This document shows positions 45,636 to 54,063 of a DNA stretch of 64,000 nt, in pieces; position 1 is the stretch's first letter; every line of letters begins with the position of its first letter. The notes beneath the pieces were generated by a model. That model was given only the letters and a program-made list of their open reading frames with translations, was not told where the DNA came from and did not search any database. The DNA comes from Streptomyces sp. Ag109_O5-1. Its GTDB lineage: Bacteria > Actinomycetota > Actinomycetes > Streptomycetales > Streptomycetaceae. The stretch is from the NCBI RefSeq assembly GCF_003814875.1, contig NZ_RKQF01000001.1:5890001-5954000 (forward strand), read 5' to 3'. A program made the translations under genes and the position numbers.

Positions 45636-46541
45636 CTACTCGGGCAGCGGCACCGCGCGGGATTCCTCGATGGCCGGCTCGGAGCGGTCCGGGCTGGTGG
45701 CCGCGGTGTGGACCAGGAGTGTCATCGCGGCCCGCGATGGCGAGCCGGCCTCGGTGGTCGCGATGACGACGTGCTGGTCCTGTTCGGTACGCAGGGCCTG
45801 CTGGGTGACGGTCATGGCGCCGACCAGCGGGTGACGCATCTGGTAGAGCGCCGTGTCGCCGGCCTTGACCCGGTGGTCGGCCCACAGGCCCGCGAACTCG
45901 GCGCTGTTCACTGACAGCTCTCCGACCAGCGCGGCCAGCGCCGGGTCGTTCGGGAACCGACCGGAGGCCAGGCGCAGCGTCCCGACCACGGCCCGGGCCT
46001 TGGCCTGCCAGTCCTCGTACAGTTCGCGGGTGTGCCCGTCCAGGAATACCAGGCGGGCCATGTTCGGCCGCTGCCAGGGGCGGTTGGGGCCGCCCGTGTC
46101 CAAATGTCCGGCGAACAGCGCGTGCCCGGCGCGGTTCCACGCCAGGACATCGCTGTACCGGCCGAGCACGAGGGCCGGGACGTCCGCCAGGGTGTCCAGC
46201 AGCTGCCGCACCGCCGGGCCTGCCTTCTCCGGTGCCGGTCGGCGTCCGGTCGGCTGTGTCTTCGCGCCGTCGGCCAGGGCGTGCAGGTGCCGGCGCTCGG
46301 CGTCGTTCAGGCGCAGGGCCTGGGCGATCGCGCCCAGGACCTGCGGGGAGGCGTTGGACGACAGGCCCTGTTCCAGCCGGGAGTAGTACGAGGCGCTGAC
46401 CCCGGCCAGCAGTGCGAGTTCCTCGCGCCGCAGCCCCGGGACCCGGCGCTGATCGCCGAACACCCGCAGGCCGATGTCTTCCGGTCGCAGCTGTGCACGG
46501 CGGGTCTGCAGGAACTCGCCGAGCTGTCGTCGTCTGTCCAT
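45636..46541 (-). CDS. XRE-family regulator with MmyB-like domain (second copy)
   Basis: A 301-residue paralogue of the regulator at 44447-45382, with LGEFLQTRRAQLRPEDIGLR, RRVPGLRREELALLAGVSAS and YYSRLEQG in the DNA-binding part and LVLGRYSDVLAWNRAGHALF with NSAEFAGLWADHRVKAGD in the ligand-binding part. The ATG at 46541 is favoured; an ATG four codons upstream (46553) is also possible. The SRPBCC gene lies upstream on the same strand with a 113-base gap. The two XRE genes are tail to tail, separated by about 250 bases, which suggests duplication with inversion or independent acquisition. Confidence 0.9.
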   Translation of the reverse strand: MDRRRQLGEFLQTRRAQLRPEDIGLRVFGDQRRVPGLRREELALLAGVSASYYSRLEQGLSSNASPQVLGAIAQALRLNDAERRHLHALADGAKTQPTGRRPAPEKAGPAVRQLLDTLADVPALVLGRYSDVLAWNRAGHALFAGHLDTGGPNRPWQRPNMARLVFLDGHTRELYEDWQAKARAVVGTLRLASGRFPNDPALAALVGELSVNSAEFAGLWADHRVKAGDTALYQMRHPLVGAMTVTQQALRTEQDQHVVIATTEAGSPSRAAMTLLVHTAATSPDRSEPAIEESRAVPLPE

Positions 46542-46654
46542 GGCCCCAAGCATGGGCAGCCGTCGGGCAGCCGACCACTCCCTGCCAGTGTCAGGCACCG
46601 CCGCCTGGTCGGTTCCTCGTGGACGCGCCGGCGGCGGAGTGGCCGGCCCGGTGT

Positions 46655-47164
46655 TCATGGCTGGTGTTCTTCGGCGATCCACTGGGCGAGGGAGAGCAGG
46701 GTGATGTCGACGCTGTCGGCCATGAAGTCGCGCAGGCGGTCCAGGTCGGCGCGGTCGGTGCCGAGTACCGGGTCGAGGCGCAGCAGTCGCCAGGACTGCT
46801 CGACGACGGTTCCGCGCCCCGCTGGGTGGAAGGTCCAGCTCCAGTGCACGATGCCGTCGGCGGCGCCGCCGACCACGAACGCGAACGCGGCGCCGGGGAC
46901 GGCCGTCACGATCTGGGACCGGGTGGTCCATTGCTTGTCGTCACGGTGGTTTGTGCCGCTGAACCAGGCGCCGGTCTCGGGTCCGGCGCCGGGGTCGAAG
47001 GCGACGTCGCTTGCCGTCGGGCTCCACCGGCCGATCGCGGAGACGTTGCTGACCAGGCCGTAGACCCGGTCGGGTGCGGCATCGACCCACACCCGGCGGG
47101 TGAAGGCGAACTCTGACGCGTCCAGGACTTCGAAGGGGTCGGATTCTCTGACGCTGGTGCTCAA
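46655..47164 (-). CDS. SRPBCC (START-like) family protein
   Basis: A 169-residue protein of the polyketide-cyclase/START-like fold: FTRRVWVDAAPDRVYGLVSN at the N-terminal strand, SAIGRWSPTASDVAFDPGAG, a central NHRDDKQWTTRSQIV, and a C-terminal long helix (DLDRLRDFMADSVDITLLSL). The fold has a hydrophobic cavity and binds small lipids or aromatic compounds. The TTG start at 47164 has AGGAGG five bases upstream. It is upstream of the second XRE gene on the same strand and divergent from the propeller gene. Ligand and role are unknown. Confidence 0.82.
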   Translation of the reverse strand: MSTSVRESDPFEVLDASEFAFTRRVWVDAAPDRVYGLVSNVSAIGRWSPTASDVAFDPGAGPETGAWFSGTNHRDDKQWTTRSQIVTAVPGAAFAFVVGGAADGIVHWSWTFHPAGRGTVVEQSWRLLRLDPVLGTDRADLDRLRDFMADSVDITLLSLAQWIAEEHQP

Positions 47165-47439
47165 AGGGTCCTCCTGGGGGCAGTGCTGTGTTGCGGATCG
47201 CCGGTGCGGCGACGTCCATTCCAGCGCCGGCCTCACCGGGCGGCCAGCCCCCGCGGCGCGTATCCCCGCCAGGGAGTGGTTGCGCCTTCCACCCCGACCG
47301 AATACTCGGAGCAGTCCCTGCGGGGGACGGCCCGGTAGCGGCCGCTGCCTGCCGTGGCCCCTGGCGTCCGGGGCGGGACCCATCCATTTCCTGTGCGTCG
47401 GCATCGGGCCGCCGCATGCCCGGAACCTGTGAAGGAACT

Positions 47440-48528
47440 ATGTTCACCAAGCTCTCCAAGATCGCCGTGTCGGTCGCCGCTGTGGCCACGGGCCTGGTCG
47501 CGACCATCGGCGCGACCCAGGCGTCGTCCGCGTCCGCCCCGCTGGGCCACCCGCGGACCGCCGTGCACTTCAACCTGGCCGCGGGCCAGACGCCTGAGAA
47601 CATCGCCCTGGCCCGCCACGGCAACCAGTACGTCACCTTCGCCAAGGCCCGCCAGGTCGCCGAGGTCACCCGCGGCGGCGCCGTCCGGATCCTTGCCACC
47701 ATGCCCCTGCCGGCCGACGGCGGCGTGCACACCCCGGCGCTGGGCTTCCCGCTGACCGTGGGCATCACCCGGGACCACGACGGGACCCTGTACTTCCTGT
47801 ACGCCACCGGCACCACCGACCTCACCGGCGTGTGGCGCATGCACCCCGGCGGCCGGCCCGAGCGGATCGCCGCGATGCCCGCGAACAGCCTGCCCAACGG
47901 CCTGGCGCTGGACGCTCGCACCCACACCCTCTACATCACCGACTCCGAGGGCGCCGTCTGGAGCGTGCCCGCCACCGGCGGCACCGCCACCGCTTGGTCC
48001 ACCGACCCCGCACTGGCCCCGGCCGGATTCCTCGGCGCCAACGGCCTGAAGGTCCACAACGGCGCGATCTGGGCCACCAACCTGGACAAGGGCACCATCG
48101 CGCGCATCCCGATCCTCCCCGACGGGACCGCCGGCCCGGCCCAGATCACCGCCACCGGCCTGACCGGCATCGACGACTTCGCCTTCACCGGCCACGGCGA
48201 CCAGATCCTGGCCGCCCTCGACACCGTCGACCAGGTCGCCCTCGTTCAGCCCGATGGCACCCACACCACCGTCCTGACCGCCGCCGACGGGCTGCAGGGC
48301 CCGACCTCCATCGCCCTGCGCGGCGACACCGCCTACATCATGAGCGCCGCCTACCTCACCGGAAAGGACCCGAACGAGATCACCGTGAGATCCGCGACAT
48401 CCTGGCGATCCGCGACGGCGGCCGGCCACCCTGCGGCCACGTCACCGAGCTCCTCGACGGGCACCTTGCCGACGTCGAGCAGCGGATCGCCGACCTGGAG
48501 GCAACCCGCGGCATGCTGCACGAGCTGA
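47440..48528 (+). CDS. Secreted SMP-30-like beta-propeller protein with a replaced C-terminus
   Basis: A 362-codon frame. The signal peptide (LSKIAVSVAAVATGLVATIG, cleaved near SSA) precedes a six-bladed propeller of the SMP-30/gluconolactonase/strictosidine-synthase-like type (PENIALARHGNQYVTFAKAR, NGLALDARTHTLYITDSEG, ANGLKVHNGAIWATNLDKG, GPTSIALRGDTAYIMSAAYL). After KDPNEI at about 48380 the sequence changes: the last 50 codons are an out-of-frame reading of a MerR gene remnant. So only a few terminal residues of the propeller seem to be lost, and the protein could still fold. The ATG at 47440 has GAAGGA upstream. Substrate unknown. Confidence 0.78.
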   Translation: MFTKLSKIAVSVAAVATGLVATIGATQASSASAPLGHPRTAVHFNLAAGQTPENIALARHGNQYVTFAKARQVAEVTRGGAVRILATMPLPADGGVHTPALGFPLTVGITRDHDGTLYFLYATGTTDLTGVWRMHPGGRPERIAAMPANSLPNGLALDARTHTLYITDSEGAVWSVPATGGTATAWSTDPALAPAGFLGANGLKVHNGAIWATNLDKGTIARIPILPDGTAGPAQITATGLTGIDDFAFTGHGDQILAALDTVDQVALVQPDGTHTTVLTAADGLQGPTSIALRGDTAYIMSAAYLTGKDPNEITVRSATSWRSATAAGHPAATSPSSSTGTLPTSSSGSPTWRQPAACCTS

Positions 48529-48602
48529 CCCGCACCGCCTCCGCAACCGACCCCGCCACCTGCACCGAGGGCGACATCTGCCGCATCCTCAGCGCCGGTT
48601 GA
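48387..48602 (+). pseudogene. C-terminal fragment of a MerR-family regulator
   Basis: In another frame from the propeller gene the sequence reads EIRDILAIRDGGRPPCGHVT, LLDGHLADVEQRIADLEATR and CTEGDICRILSAG, then a stop. The Cys residues (PPCGHV; TCTEGDIC) match the C-terminal metal-binding coil of heavy-metal MerR regulators such as those for copper, zinc or mercury. The helix-turn-helix half is missing. A deletion has joined it to the propeller gene. Confidence 0.8.
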
Positions 48603-48780
48603 GACCAGGCTCCGCGGCGCCCACGAGTTCCTCCGCTGAAACGCCCACATCGTCCGCAAGCTGCTCCAACGGCATTGGCAGCAGTCCTTGCACGCGGACC
48701 TCCACATCCCGAAGCAACTCGGGCGGGGGCGCCGCCACGCCCAGCAAGACACCACCGGTAAGGCACAAGCCGATGCTCCC
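48589..48780 (-). pseudogene. Possible coding remnant upstream of nothing recognisable
   Basis: The frame reads GEHGSIGLCLTGGVLLGVAA, then ELLRDVEVRVQGLLPMPLEQ and LADDVGVSAEELVGAAEPG. Composition and helix pattern look protein-like, but no start or family can be given. It lies between the MerR remnant and the ZIP gene and overlaps the MerR stop on the other strand. It may be another piece left by the same rearrangement. Confidence 0.25.
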
Positions 48781-48811
48781 GTGTTCACCGGGCTCGGCCG
48801 AACTTCGCGCC

Positions 48812-49639
48812 TCAGGCGCCTGCGGCCGTGACGATCGCGTCGGTGGCGAAGCCGAGCAGGAGGCCGAGGAGGATGCACCAGGTGGTGAGCGTCTTGAGGC
48901 CGGTCTTGCGGGCGACGGCCAGCAGCTCGATGACGACGTAGAGGATGGAGCCCGCGGCAAGGCCGAGGAAGGCAATCGAGAGCGTGTCGTTGACCAGATG
49001 CTGGCCGACGAGGGTGCCCAGGAAGGTGGGACCGCCGCCGATCAGGCCGAGCAACAGCAGGCTGACCCAGGACGGGCGTTCGCCCTCGGCGGCCAGCGGA
49101 GCGACGATGCCGAAGCCCTCGGTGGCGTTGTGCAGGCCGAAGCCGATGATCAGCAGCAGGGCGAGGGAGAGTTCCCCCTGAGCGGCGGAGTTGCCGATGG
49201 CGAGGCCCTCGGCGAAGTTGTGCAGGCCGATGCCGGTGGCGATCATCAGCGCGAGCGATGCCGCTTGACTGCGAGGCTTCGGCGCCGGCTCGGCGGAGGC
49301 GGCGGCACCGGGACCTGCGGGCCGGGCGGCGGCTTCGCGGCGGCGGGCGATCCAGCCGTCGTAGTGAACCAGCCCGGCGAGTCCGATGGTCAGACCCGCC
49401 ACCAGGGTGGAGCCCCCCGACGCCACGGTTCCCCAGACGTGCTTGCCCAGGGCCTCGTCGATGGGCTCCCAGGCGTGGGTCAGTACGTCCCAGACGAGGA
49501 AGATCAGGATGCCGATGGCGACGGCGTTGAGGCCGGCCTTGAGCCGCGGGGTGGGTGTGCGGAGGCGCCCGAGAGGGAGGCCGAGGTAGATGGTGAAGCC
49601 TGCGATGGCTCCGAGCAGGGCGATGTTGCCGCTGGACAT
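48812..49639 (-). CDS. ZIP-family divalent metal transporter
   Basis: A 275-residue transporter with about eight hydrophobic segments. The metal-site helices carry GIGLHNFAEGLAIG and GFGLHNATEGFGIV, the HNxxEG signatures of ZIP proteins, with a long loop between helices three and four. ZIP proteins import zinc, iron or manganese into the cytosol. An iron-box-like sequence at 49684-49702 precedes the gene, so DmdR/IdeR control and iron or manganese uptake are more likely than zinc. The start is 49639. Confidence 0.9.
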   Translation of the reverse strand: MSSGNIALLGAIAGFTIYLGLPLGRLRTPTPRLKAGLNAVAIGILIFLVWDVLTHAWEPIDEALGKHVWGTVASGGSTLVAGLTIGLAGLVHYDGWIARRREAAARPAGPGAAASAEPAPKPRSQAASLALMIATGIGLHNFAEGLAIGNSAAQGELSLALLLIIGFGLHNATEGFGIVAPLAAEGERPSWVSLLLLGLIGGGPTFLGTLVGQHLVNDTLSIAFLGLAAGSILYVVIELLAVARKTGLKTLTTWCILLGLLLGFATDAIVTAAGA

Positions 49640-49683
49640 GGGGACTCCGGTCTGACGTGCACAGGAAGCGCCCAGAACTTAAG

Positions 49684-49702
49684 ACAGGCAAGCCTTACCT
49701 AA
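49684..49702 (-). promoter_or_regulatory. Iron box (DmdR/DtxR-type operator) upstream of the ZIP gene
   Basis: On the minus strand the sequence TTAGGTAAGGCTTGCCTGT agrees at 14 of 19 positions with the actinobacterial iron-box consensus TTAGGTTAGGCTAACCTAA. It lies 45 bases upstream of the ZIP start, in the expected promoter. Under metal repletion the regulator would repress uptake. Confidence 0.7.
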
Positions 49703-50132
49703 CAAGCCATGTAGGTCGACTTGGGTGAACCTTGATGAGGTCATTACATGTTCCTGCCCGTGGCGGGATGCAATCCCATCGAGCGTCGCGTTCGTACCAC
49801 TTCACGCTCTTACATCGGTTGCGGCAGGTCACGCAGCCAGAACGCGGCGCAATGCGCTACATGGTTTCCTCGCAACCGCAATCCGAAAGAGTGCCGCTTA
49901 CGTAACCTAGATGCAGCCCCGACCAGGGTTACGTCCCTGGGCAGGCGCCGATCACCTTGGCCGCGATGATCAATATCGTGCCCCGGAGTAGCGCCGGCTT
50001 GAGGGTCTGCAGCTTCCGCTCTCTGCGGAGGCCGAGATGAAAGTTGTCGTTGAACTTTCCCAACGTGAGCGGTAGGTGCAGTACGGATGCCTGGCTCCGG
50101 AGACGTTCCGGATGCACGGTGAGGAAGCGCTC
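49703..50132. other. Intergenic region between the iron box and the P450 locus
   Basis: About 430 bases with lower GC than the neighbours and no supported gene. Short frames on both strands show no family. It should hold the promoter for the small ORF and the P450 fusion. Confidence 0.4.
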
Positions 50133-50264
50133 ATGTACGACCCGAATCCCAGGAACGCTCGACACGACCAGGTTCTGCGTGCCGCGGCGACCTGCCTGGT
50201 CCAGGCGATCCTGGTCGACCGGCTGGAGTCGCAGCACGCAACGGCGGAGGCATCGCCGCCATGA
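50133..50264 (+). CDS. 43-residue ORF coupled to the reductase-P450 gene
   Basis: A short ORF, MYDPNPRNARHDQVLRAAAT followed by CLVQAILVDRLESQHATAEA. GAGGAAG precedes the ATG at the right distance, and its TGA overlaps the next ATG (ATGA), so it probably couples translation to the P450 fusion. The helix-forming middle has one Cys and no iron-sulfur motif, so it is not a ferredoxin. It may be a small partner of the fusion enzyme or a leader peptide. Confidence 0.5.
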   Translation: MYDPNPRNARHDQVLRAAATCLVQAILVDRLESQHATAEASPP

Positions 50265-52891
50265 CCAATGCCGACAACCTGCGCGCGTTCAGGCGCGAGG
50301 GTCGCATCGTGATCGTCGGGGCGTCACTGGCGGGACTGCGGGCGGCGGAGTTCCTGCGCGACGAGGGTTTCACCGGGTCGCTGACGATGATCGGTGACGA
50401 GCGGGGCGAGCCCTACGACCGGCCTCCCCTGTCCAAGCAGGTACTGACGGGGTGGGTGCCCGCCAGCGGCACCATGCTGCCGCGACGCCGTGAGATCGAT
50501 GCGGAGTGGCTGCTGGGTGTGCCCGCCAGCGGGCTGGACCTCGCGACGAACCATGTGCGGCTGGCCGATGGACGGGCGGTTCCCTTCGACCGGGTGCTGA
50601 TCTCCACCGGGGTACGGGCCCGGCCCTGGTTCGTCGAGTCTGAAGGAACCCTGGACGGGGTGTTCGTAGTACGTACGCGCCAGCATGCCGAGAGCCTGCA
50701 GCAAGCCCTCGCCGCCGGGCCTTCCCGCGTTCTGGTCATCGGCGCGGGGTTCACCGGCTCCGAGATCGCCTCCGTCTGCCGTGAGCGGGACATTCCGGTG
50801 ACCGTCGCCGAACTCGGGGCGGCTCCGCTGGTCGGGGCGCTGGGCGCCGTGATCGGTGAGGTCGCGGCGGACCTGCAACGCGCGCACGGCGTCGACCTGC
50901 GGTGCGATGTCAAGGTCACCCGTCTTGAGGGCGACGCGCAGGGCCGGTTTCGCCGTGCTCACTTCGACGACGGCAACAGCATCAACGCCGACGTGGCGGT
51001 GGTGGCACTCGGGAGCATCCGCAACACCGAGTGGCTGCGGGAGTCGGGACTGGCGGCAGGCGGGTGGGGCATCACCTGCGACACGGGCTGCCGCGCCCTC
51101 GACATCCATGGCCGCGTCACCGACGACGTCTTCGCCGCGGGCGACGTGGCACGTTGCCCCAACCCGGTCTACGGGTACCGGCTCATCTCGCTGGAGCACT
51201 GGGCCAACGCCGTGGAGCAGGCCGAGGTCGCCGCCCACAACATGGTCAACGGCCAGGCGGACCTCCGGCTCCACCTGTCCATCCCGGTGTTCTGGTCGAT
51301 CCAGTTCGGCGTCAACATCAAGTCCGTCGGCGTGCCGACCTTCGCCGACGAGGTGGTCGTCACCCAAGGATCGCTGCACGACCACCGCTTCGTCACCGCA
51401 TACGGCTATCGGGGCCGCGTCACGGCTGCCGTGAGCTTCGACAACGCCAAGTGGCTGAACCACTACCGGCGACTCATCGAGACGGCCGCACCCTTCCCGC
51501 CCCCCTGCCCCACGCCTGACCGGTCGGCCGACATGAAACCGGTGCGCGTCGACTTCCCCGACCCCACCGTGCTCGCCCAGGGTGCCACCGCGGTCGTCAC
51601 AGGCTATGACCCGGGTGAGCACCGCGTCACGGCTGCGCACCAGCATCGGCGGGAGGAAGGCCGGATACCCCCGACCGGGCTGCCCGGCACGTTGCAGCGG
51701 ATATACGACTACTCCTCCCGGGCCGACCCGTACCCGCTCTATGCGGAGCTGCGCCGGACACCGGTGGCCAGGCAGGAGGACGGCAGCTATGTCATCAGCA
51801 CCTATCGCGCGATCACCGACGTACTGAATGACCCGCATCTGAGTTCCGACGTGCGCAATCTGTCGCGTCCGATGCCCTCCGGGGAGGGAGGGGTCCCATT
51901 GTCGTTCATCCATATGGACCCGCCCGAGCACGACCGCCTGCGGCGCATGGCCATGCGCCACTTCGGCCCTCCGCACACCCCGGGACTGGTGACCGGCCTG
52001 GAAGGCGACCTGACTGCCACCGTCGGCAGCGTGATCGACGGTTTCACGGGCAAGGAGCGGATCGACGTCGTCGACGATTTCGCCTCCCCGCTCCCGGTGA
52101 CGGTGATCTGCCACCTGCTCGGCGTGCCACGCGAGGACGGACCGAGGTTCCACCTCTGGGTGAACGACATCATGAACTCGATCGACTACGACCCCAGGAC
52201 CGACCCGAAGGAGAGGCTGGAGAAGGGGGTACAGGCCCGCAAGGACTTGCGCCAGTGCCTCGGTGAGCTGGTGCAGCGGCGCCACGGCCGGCCGGGCGAC
52301 GGCCTGTTGAGCCGGCTGGCCAACGACGACGAGCCCGACGTCGACGGTCGGATGACCGACGCCGAAATCGTCGCCACCGCCAAACTGCTGCTGATCGCCG
52401 GACACGAGACCACCGTCAACCTCATCACCAACGGCATGCTGACGCTGCTGCGCCACCCACAGGTGCTGCGGCGACTGCGCGACGAACCGGACCTGGTCGT
52501 GCCGCTGGTCGAGGAACTGCTGCGCTACGAGCCCCCCGTGCAGATCATTCCCTGGCGCGCCGCGTACAGCGACATCACCGTCGGCGACACCGTCATCCCC
52601 AAGGGCTCGCGGATCACGCTCATGCTGGCCTCGGGCAGCCGCGATCCGGACCGCTTCCACGACCCCGACCGCTTCGACCCCGACCGGACCGACAACCAGC
52701 ACCTCGGCTTCGGCAGCGGCATCCACGCGTGCTTCGGCGGACCGCTGGCCCGGCGGGAAACCCAGATCGCGCTGACCGAGCTGGCACGCCGCCTCGACCA
52801 CCCCCGGCTGGTCACGGACCCCCCGCCGTACCGGCCCAGCCCCGTTCTTCGGGGGCCGATCCATCTGGAGATCGAGCAGGGTGACAGTTGA
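50261..52891 (+). CDS. Ferredoxin reductase-cytochrome P450 fusion protein
   Basis: An 876-residue protein that joins two electron-transfer proteins. Residues about 14-415 are a putidaredoxin-reductase-like FAD/NAD oxidoreductase (IVIVGASLAGLRAAEFLRDE, EPYDRPPLSKQ, VLVIGAGFTGSEIASVCRER, DDVFAAGDVARCPNP). After a linker of about 60 residues, residues about 475-876 are a P450: I-helix LLIAGHETT (residues 710-718), ExxR in VEELLRYEPP, and the haem loop FGSGIHACFGG with Cys824. No ferredoxin domain or gene lies in or beside it, so a ferredoxin from elsewhere or direct transfer is needed. Both halves look intact. The substrate is unknown. Fusions of FAD-type ferredoxin reductase to P450 without a ferredoxin are uncommon. 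Confidence 0.9.
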   Translation: MTNADNLRAFRREGRIVIVGASLAGLRAAEFLRDEGFTGSLTMIGDERGEPYDRPPLSKQVLTGWVPASGTMLPRRREIDAEWLLGVPASGLDLATNHVRLADGRAVPFDRVLISTGVRARPWFVESEGTLDGVFVVRTRQHAESLQQALAAGPSRVLVIGAGFTGSEIASVCRERDIPVTVAELGAAPLVGALGAVIGEVAADLQRAHGVDLRCDVKVTRLEGDAQGRFRRAHFDDGNSINADVAVVALGSIRNTEWLRESGLAAGGWGITCDTGCRALDIHGRVTDDVFAAGDVARCPNPVYGYRLISLEHWANAVEQAEVAAHNMVNGQADLRLHLSIPVFWSIQFGVNIKSVGVPTFADEVVVTQGSLHDHRFVTAYGYRGRVTAAVSFDNAKWLNHYRRLIETAAPFPPPCPTPDRSADMKPVRVDFPDPTVLAQGATAVVTGYDPGEHRVTAAHQHRREEGRIPPTGLPGTLQRIYDYSSRADPYPLYAELRRTPVARQEDGSYVISTYRAITDVLNDPHLSSDVRNLSRPMPSGEGGVPLSFIHMDPPEHDRLRRMAMRHFGPPHTPGLVTGLEGDLTATVGSVIDGFTGKERIDVVDDFASPLPVTVICHLLGVPREDGPRFHLWVNDIMNSIDYDPRTDPKERLEKGVQARKDLRQCLGELVQRRHGRPGDGLLSRLANDDEPDVDGRMTDAEIVATAKLLLIAGHETTVNLITNGMLTLLRHPQVLRRLRDEPDLVVPLVEELLRYEPPVQIIPWRAAYSDITVGDTVIPKGSRITLMLASGSRDPDRFHDPDRFDPDRTDNQHLGFGSGIHACFGGPLARRETQIALTELARRLDHPRLVTDPPPYRPSPVLRGPIHLEIEQGDS

Positions 52892-53331
52892 CGCGGCAGC
52901 CGCGGGCAGTTGCAAGGTCGCGCCGCGCGCGCTGCCGCCTACCGGCAGAGCCTGCAACGGCTGCGTGAGATGGATGTCCTGATCGGCTCGTACGAGCCGC
53001 ACAAGCCCAAGACAGGCGGAGGCGCCGACCGCTTCCAGTGGGAGGAAGCGCTGGAACTGTTGGTACCCGGGGTGAGCCAGAAGTTTCCTCGGCACGGCAG
53101 GCGGTCGGCGTCGCTCAGCGGCGAGGACGAAACTTGCCCGCCTGCGGTGGCCTTGTGGCACCACCCCGTGGCGGAGAGGTACCCCTGTCCGGGCAGGCGC
53201 TTTCCCTCAAGACATCCTCGGCCGGCCCGGCATGGTGGCCGAAAGGCGGCTCTTGCCAAGACTTGCGCGCATACCAGCACAAGACTGGCGGGCAGAGTCG
53301 TCCAATACACCAGCCGTTGGGGGGAAGATGC
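52892..53331. other. Region between the P450 gene and the next membrane protein
   Basis: No assured gene. A rightward stretch at about 52930-53090 reads AAAYRQSLQRLREMDVLIGS, then PHKPKTGGGADRFQWEEALE and LLVPG. It looks protein-like and may be a remnant, but I recognise no family and no start. The rest of the region is featureless. Confidence 0.3.
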
Positions 53332-53859
53332 ATGTCACCGGACTGGGCAACAACCATCACCACTGTGGGCGGGGTGGCCGCCGCCTTGATCGGCGTGGTG
53401 GCCGGCTCATTACTCACCAGCCGCAGCGAACGCACACATTGGGCACGTGACAAGCAGATCGCCGCCTGCTCTGCGATCGTCGCCGAGTCCACCCGGATCC
53501 AACTCGCGCTACGTCGCGCCTGGAAGCTCGGCGACCCCGTGGACTGGGTGCCTTGGAACGTGGCCTTGGGAACGATCTGGCTGGTCGGCAGTCCTGCAGT
53601 CGTCGATGCCGCAGCTCGGGTCGACGAAGTGTTCTGGGACTGCAGCGATCAGTTCATCCGGCAAGTCGCACCCGATGAACAGTCCTGGGGCGAGGCGCGC
53701 GACCGAATGGAAACCGCGCGGCTCCACTTCATCAACACCGCACGTCTTCATATCGATCCCCAGCGCTCACGGCTCACCCAGGTGCCTGTCAGCCGACCGC
53801 CCCAACCGCGTCTTGCAGGACCGGAACCAGAAGGGGCCGGGGCGCCCGACGCCGCATAA
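53332..53859 (+). CDS. Hypothetical single-pass membrane protein
   Basis: A 175-residue protein with one N-terminal transmembrane helix (TITTVGGVAAALIGVVAGSL, about residues 8-27) and a cytoplasmic helical body of about 130 residues (DKQIAACSAIVAESTRIQLA, VDWVPWNVALGTIWLVGS, MFWD-like VFWDCSDQFI). The C-terminus is Pro-rich. I do not recognise a family, but the layout resembles small actinobacterial proteins that coil against the membrane. The ATG at 53332 was chosen because the hydrophobic helix starts there and GGGGAAG precedes it. It is the last gene before the intact tRNA-Gly. Confidence 0.6.
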   Translation: MSPDWATTITTVGGVAAALIGVVAGSLLTSRSERTHWARDKQIAACSAIVAESTRIQLALRRAWKLGDPVDWVPWNVALGTIWLVGSPAVVDAAARVDEVFWDCSDQFIRQVAPDEQSWGEARDRMETARLHFINTARLHIDPQRSRLTQVPVSRPPQPRLAGPEPEGAGAPDAA

Positions 53860-54031
53860 ACCCCATCCACTTGGCGCGCGACGCGGGTCACAGAAAATGC
53901 GTCTCGGCATTCGAGATGATCCGCGGCTACAGCTACCGGAGTGGCGCTTCGGGACCCCTGAGGCGACCTCCGGGTGCCGACTTAGGGCGCACGAAGGGCA
54001 CGGAACCCCCGAATTGGACTAGACAAAAAAC

Positions 54032-54058
54032 AAACCCCAGGCCACCGACCTGGGGTTT
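54032..54058 (-). terminator. Hairpin downstream of tRNA-Gly
   Basis: A 10-bp stem (54032-54041 with 54049-54058) lies just beyond the 3' end of the leftward tRNA, followed on that strand by a T-rich stretch. The same hairpin, slightly changed, occurs at att-like scars 1 and 2. Confidence 0.8.
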
Positions 54059-54063
54059 CAATC

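Noticed and set aside
53038-53331. A longer in-frame start for the unknown membrane protein.
   Set aside because: The upstream codons are Arg/Gly-rich and non-protein-like, while the ATG at 53332 starts at the transmembrane helix and has a good ribosome-binding site.
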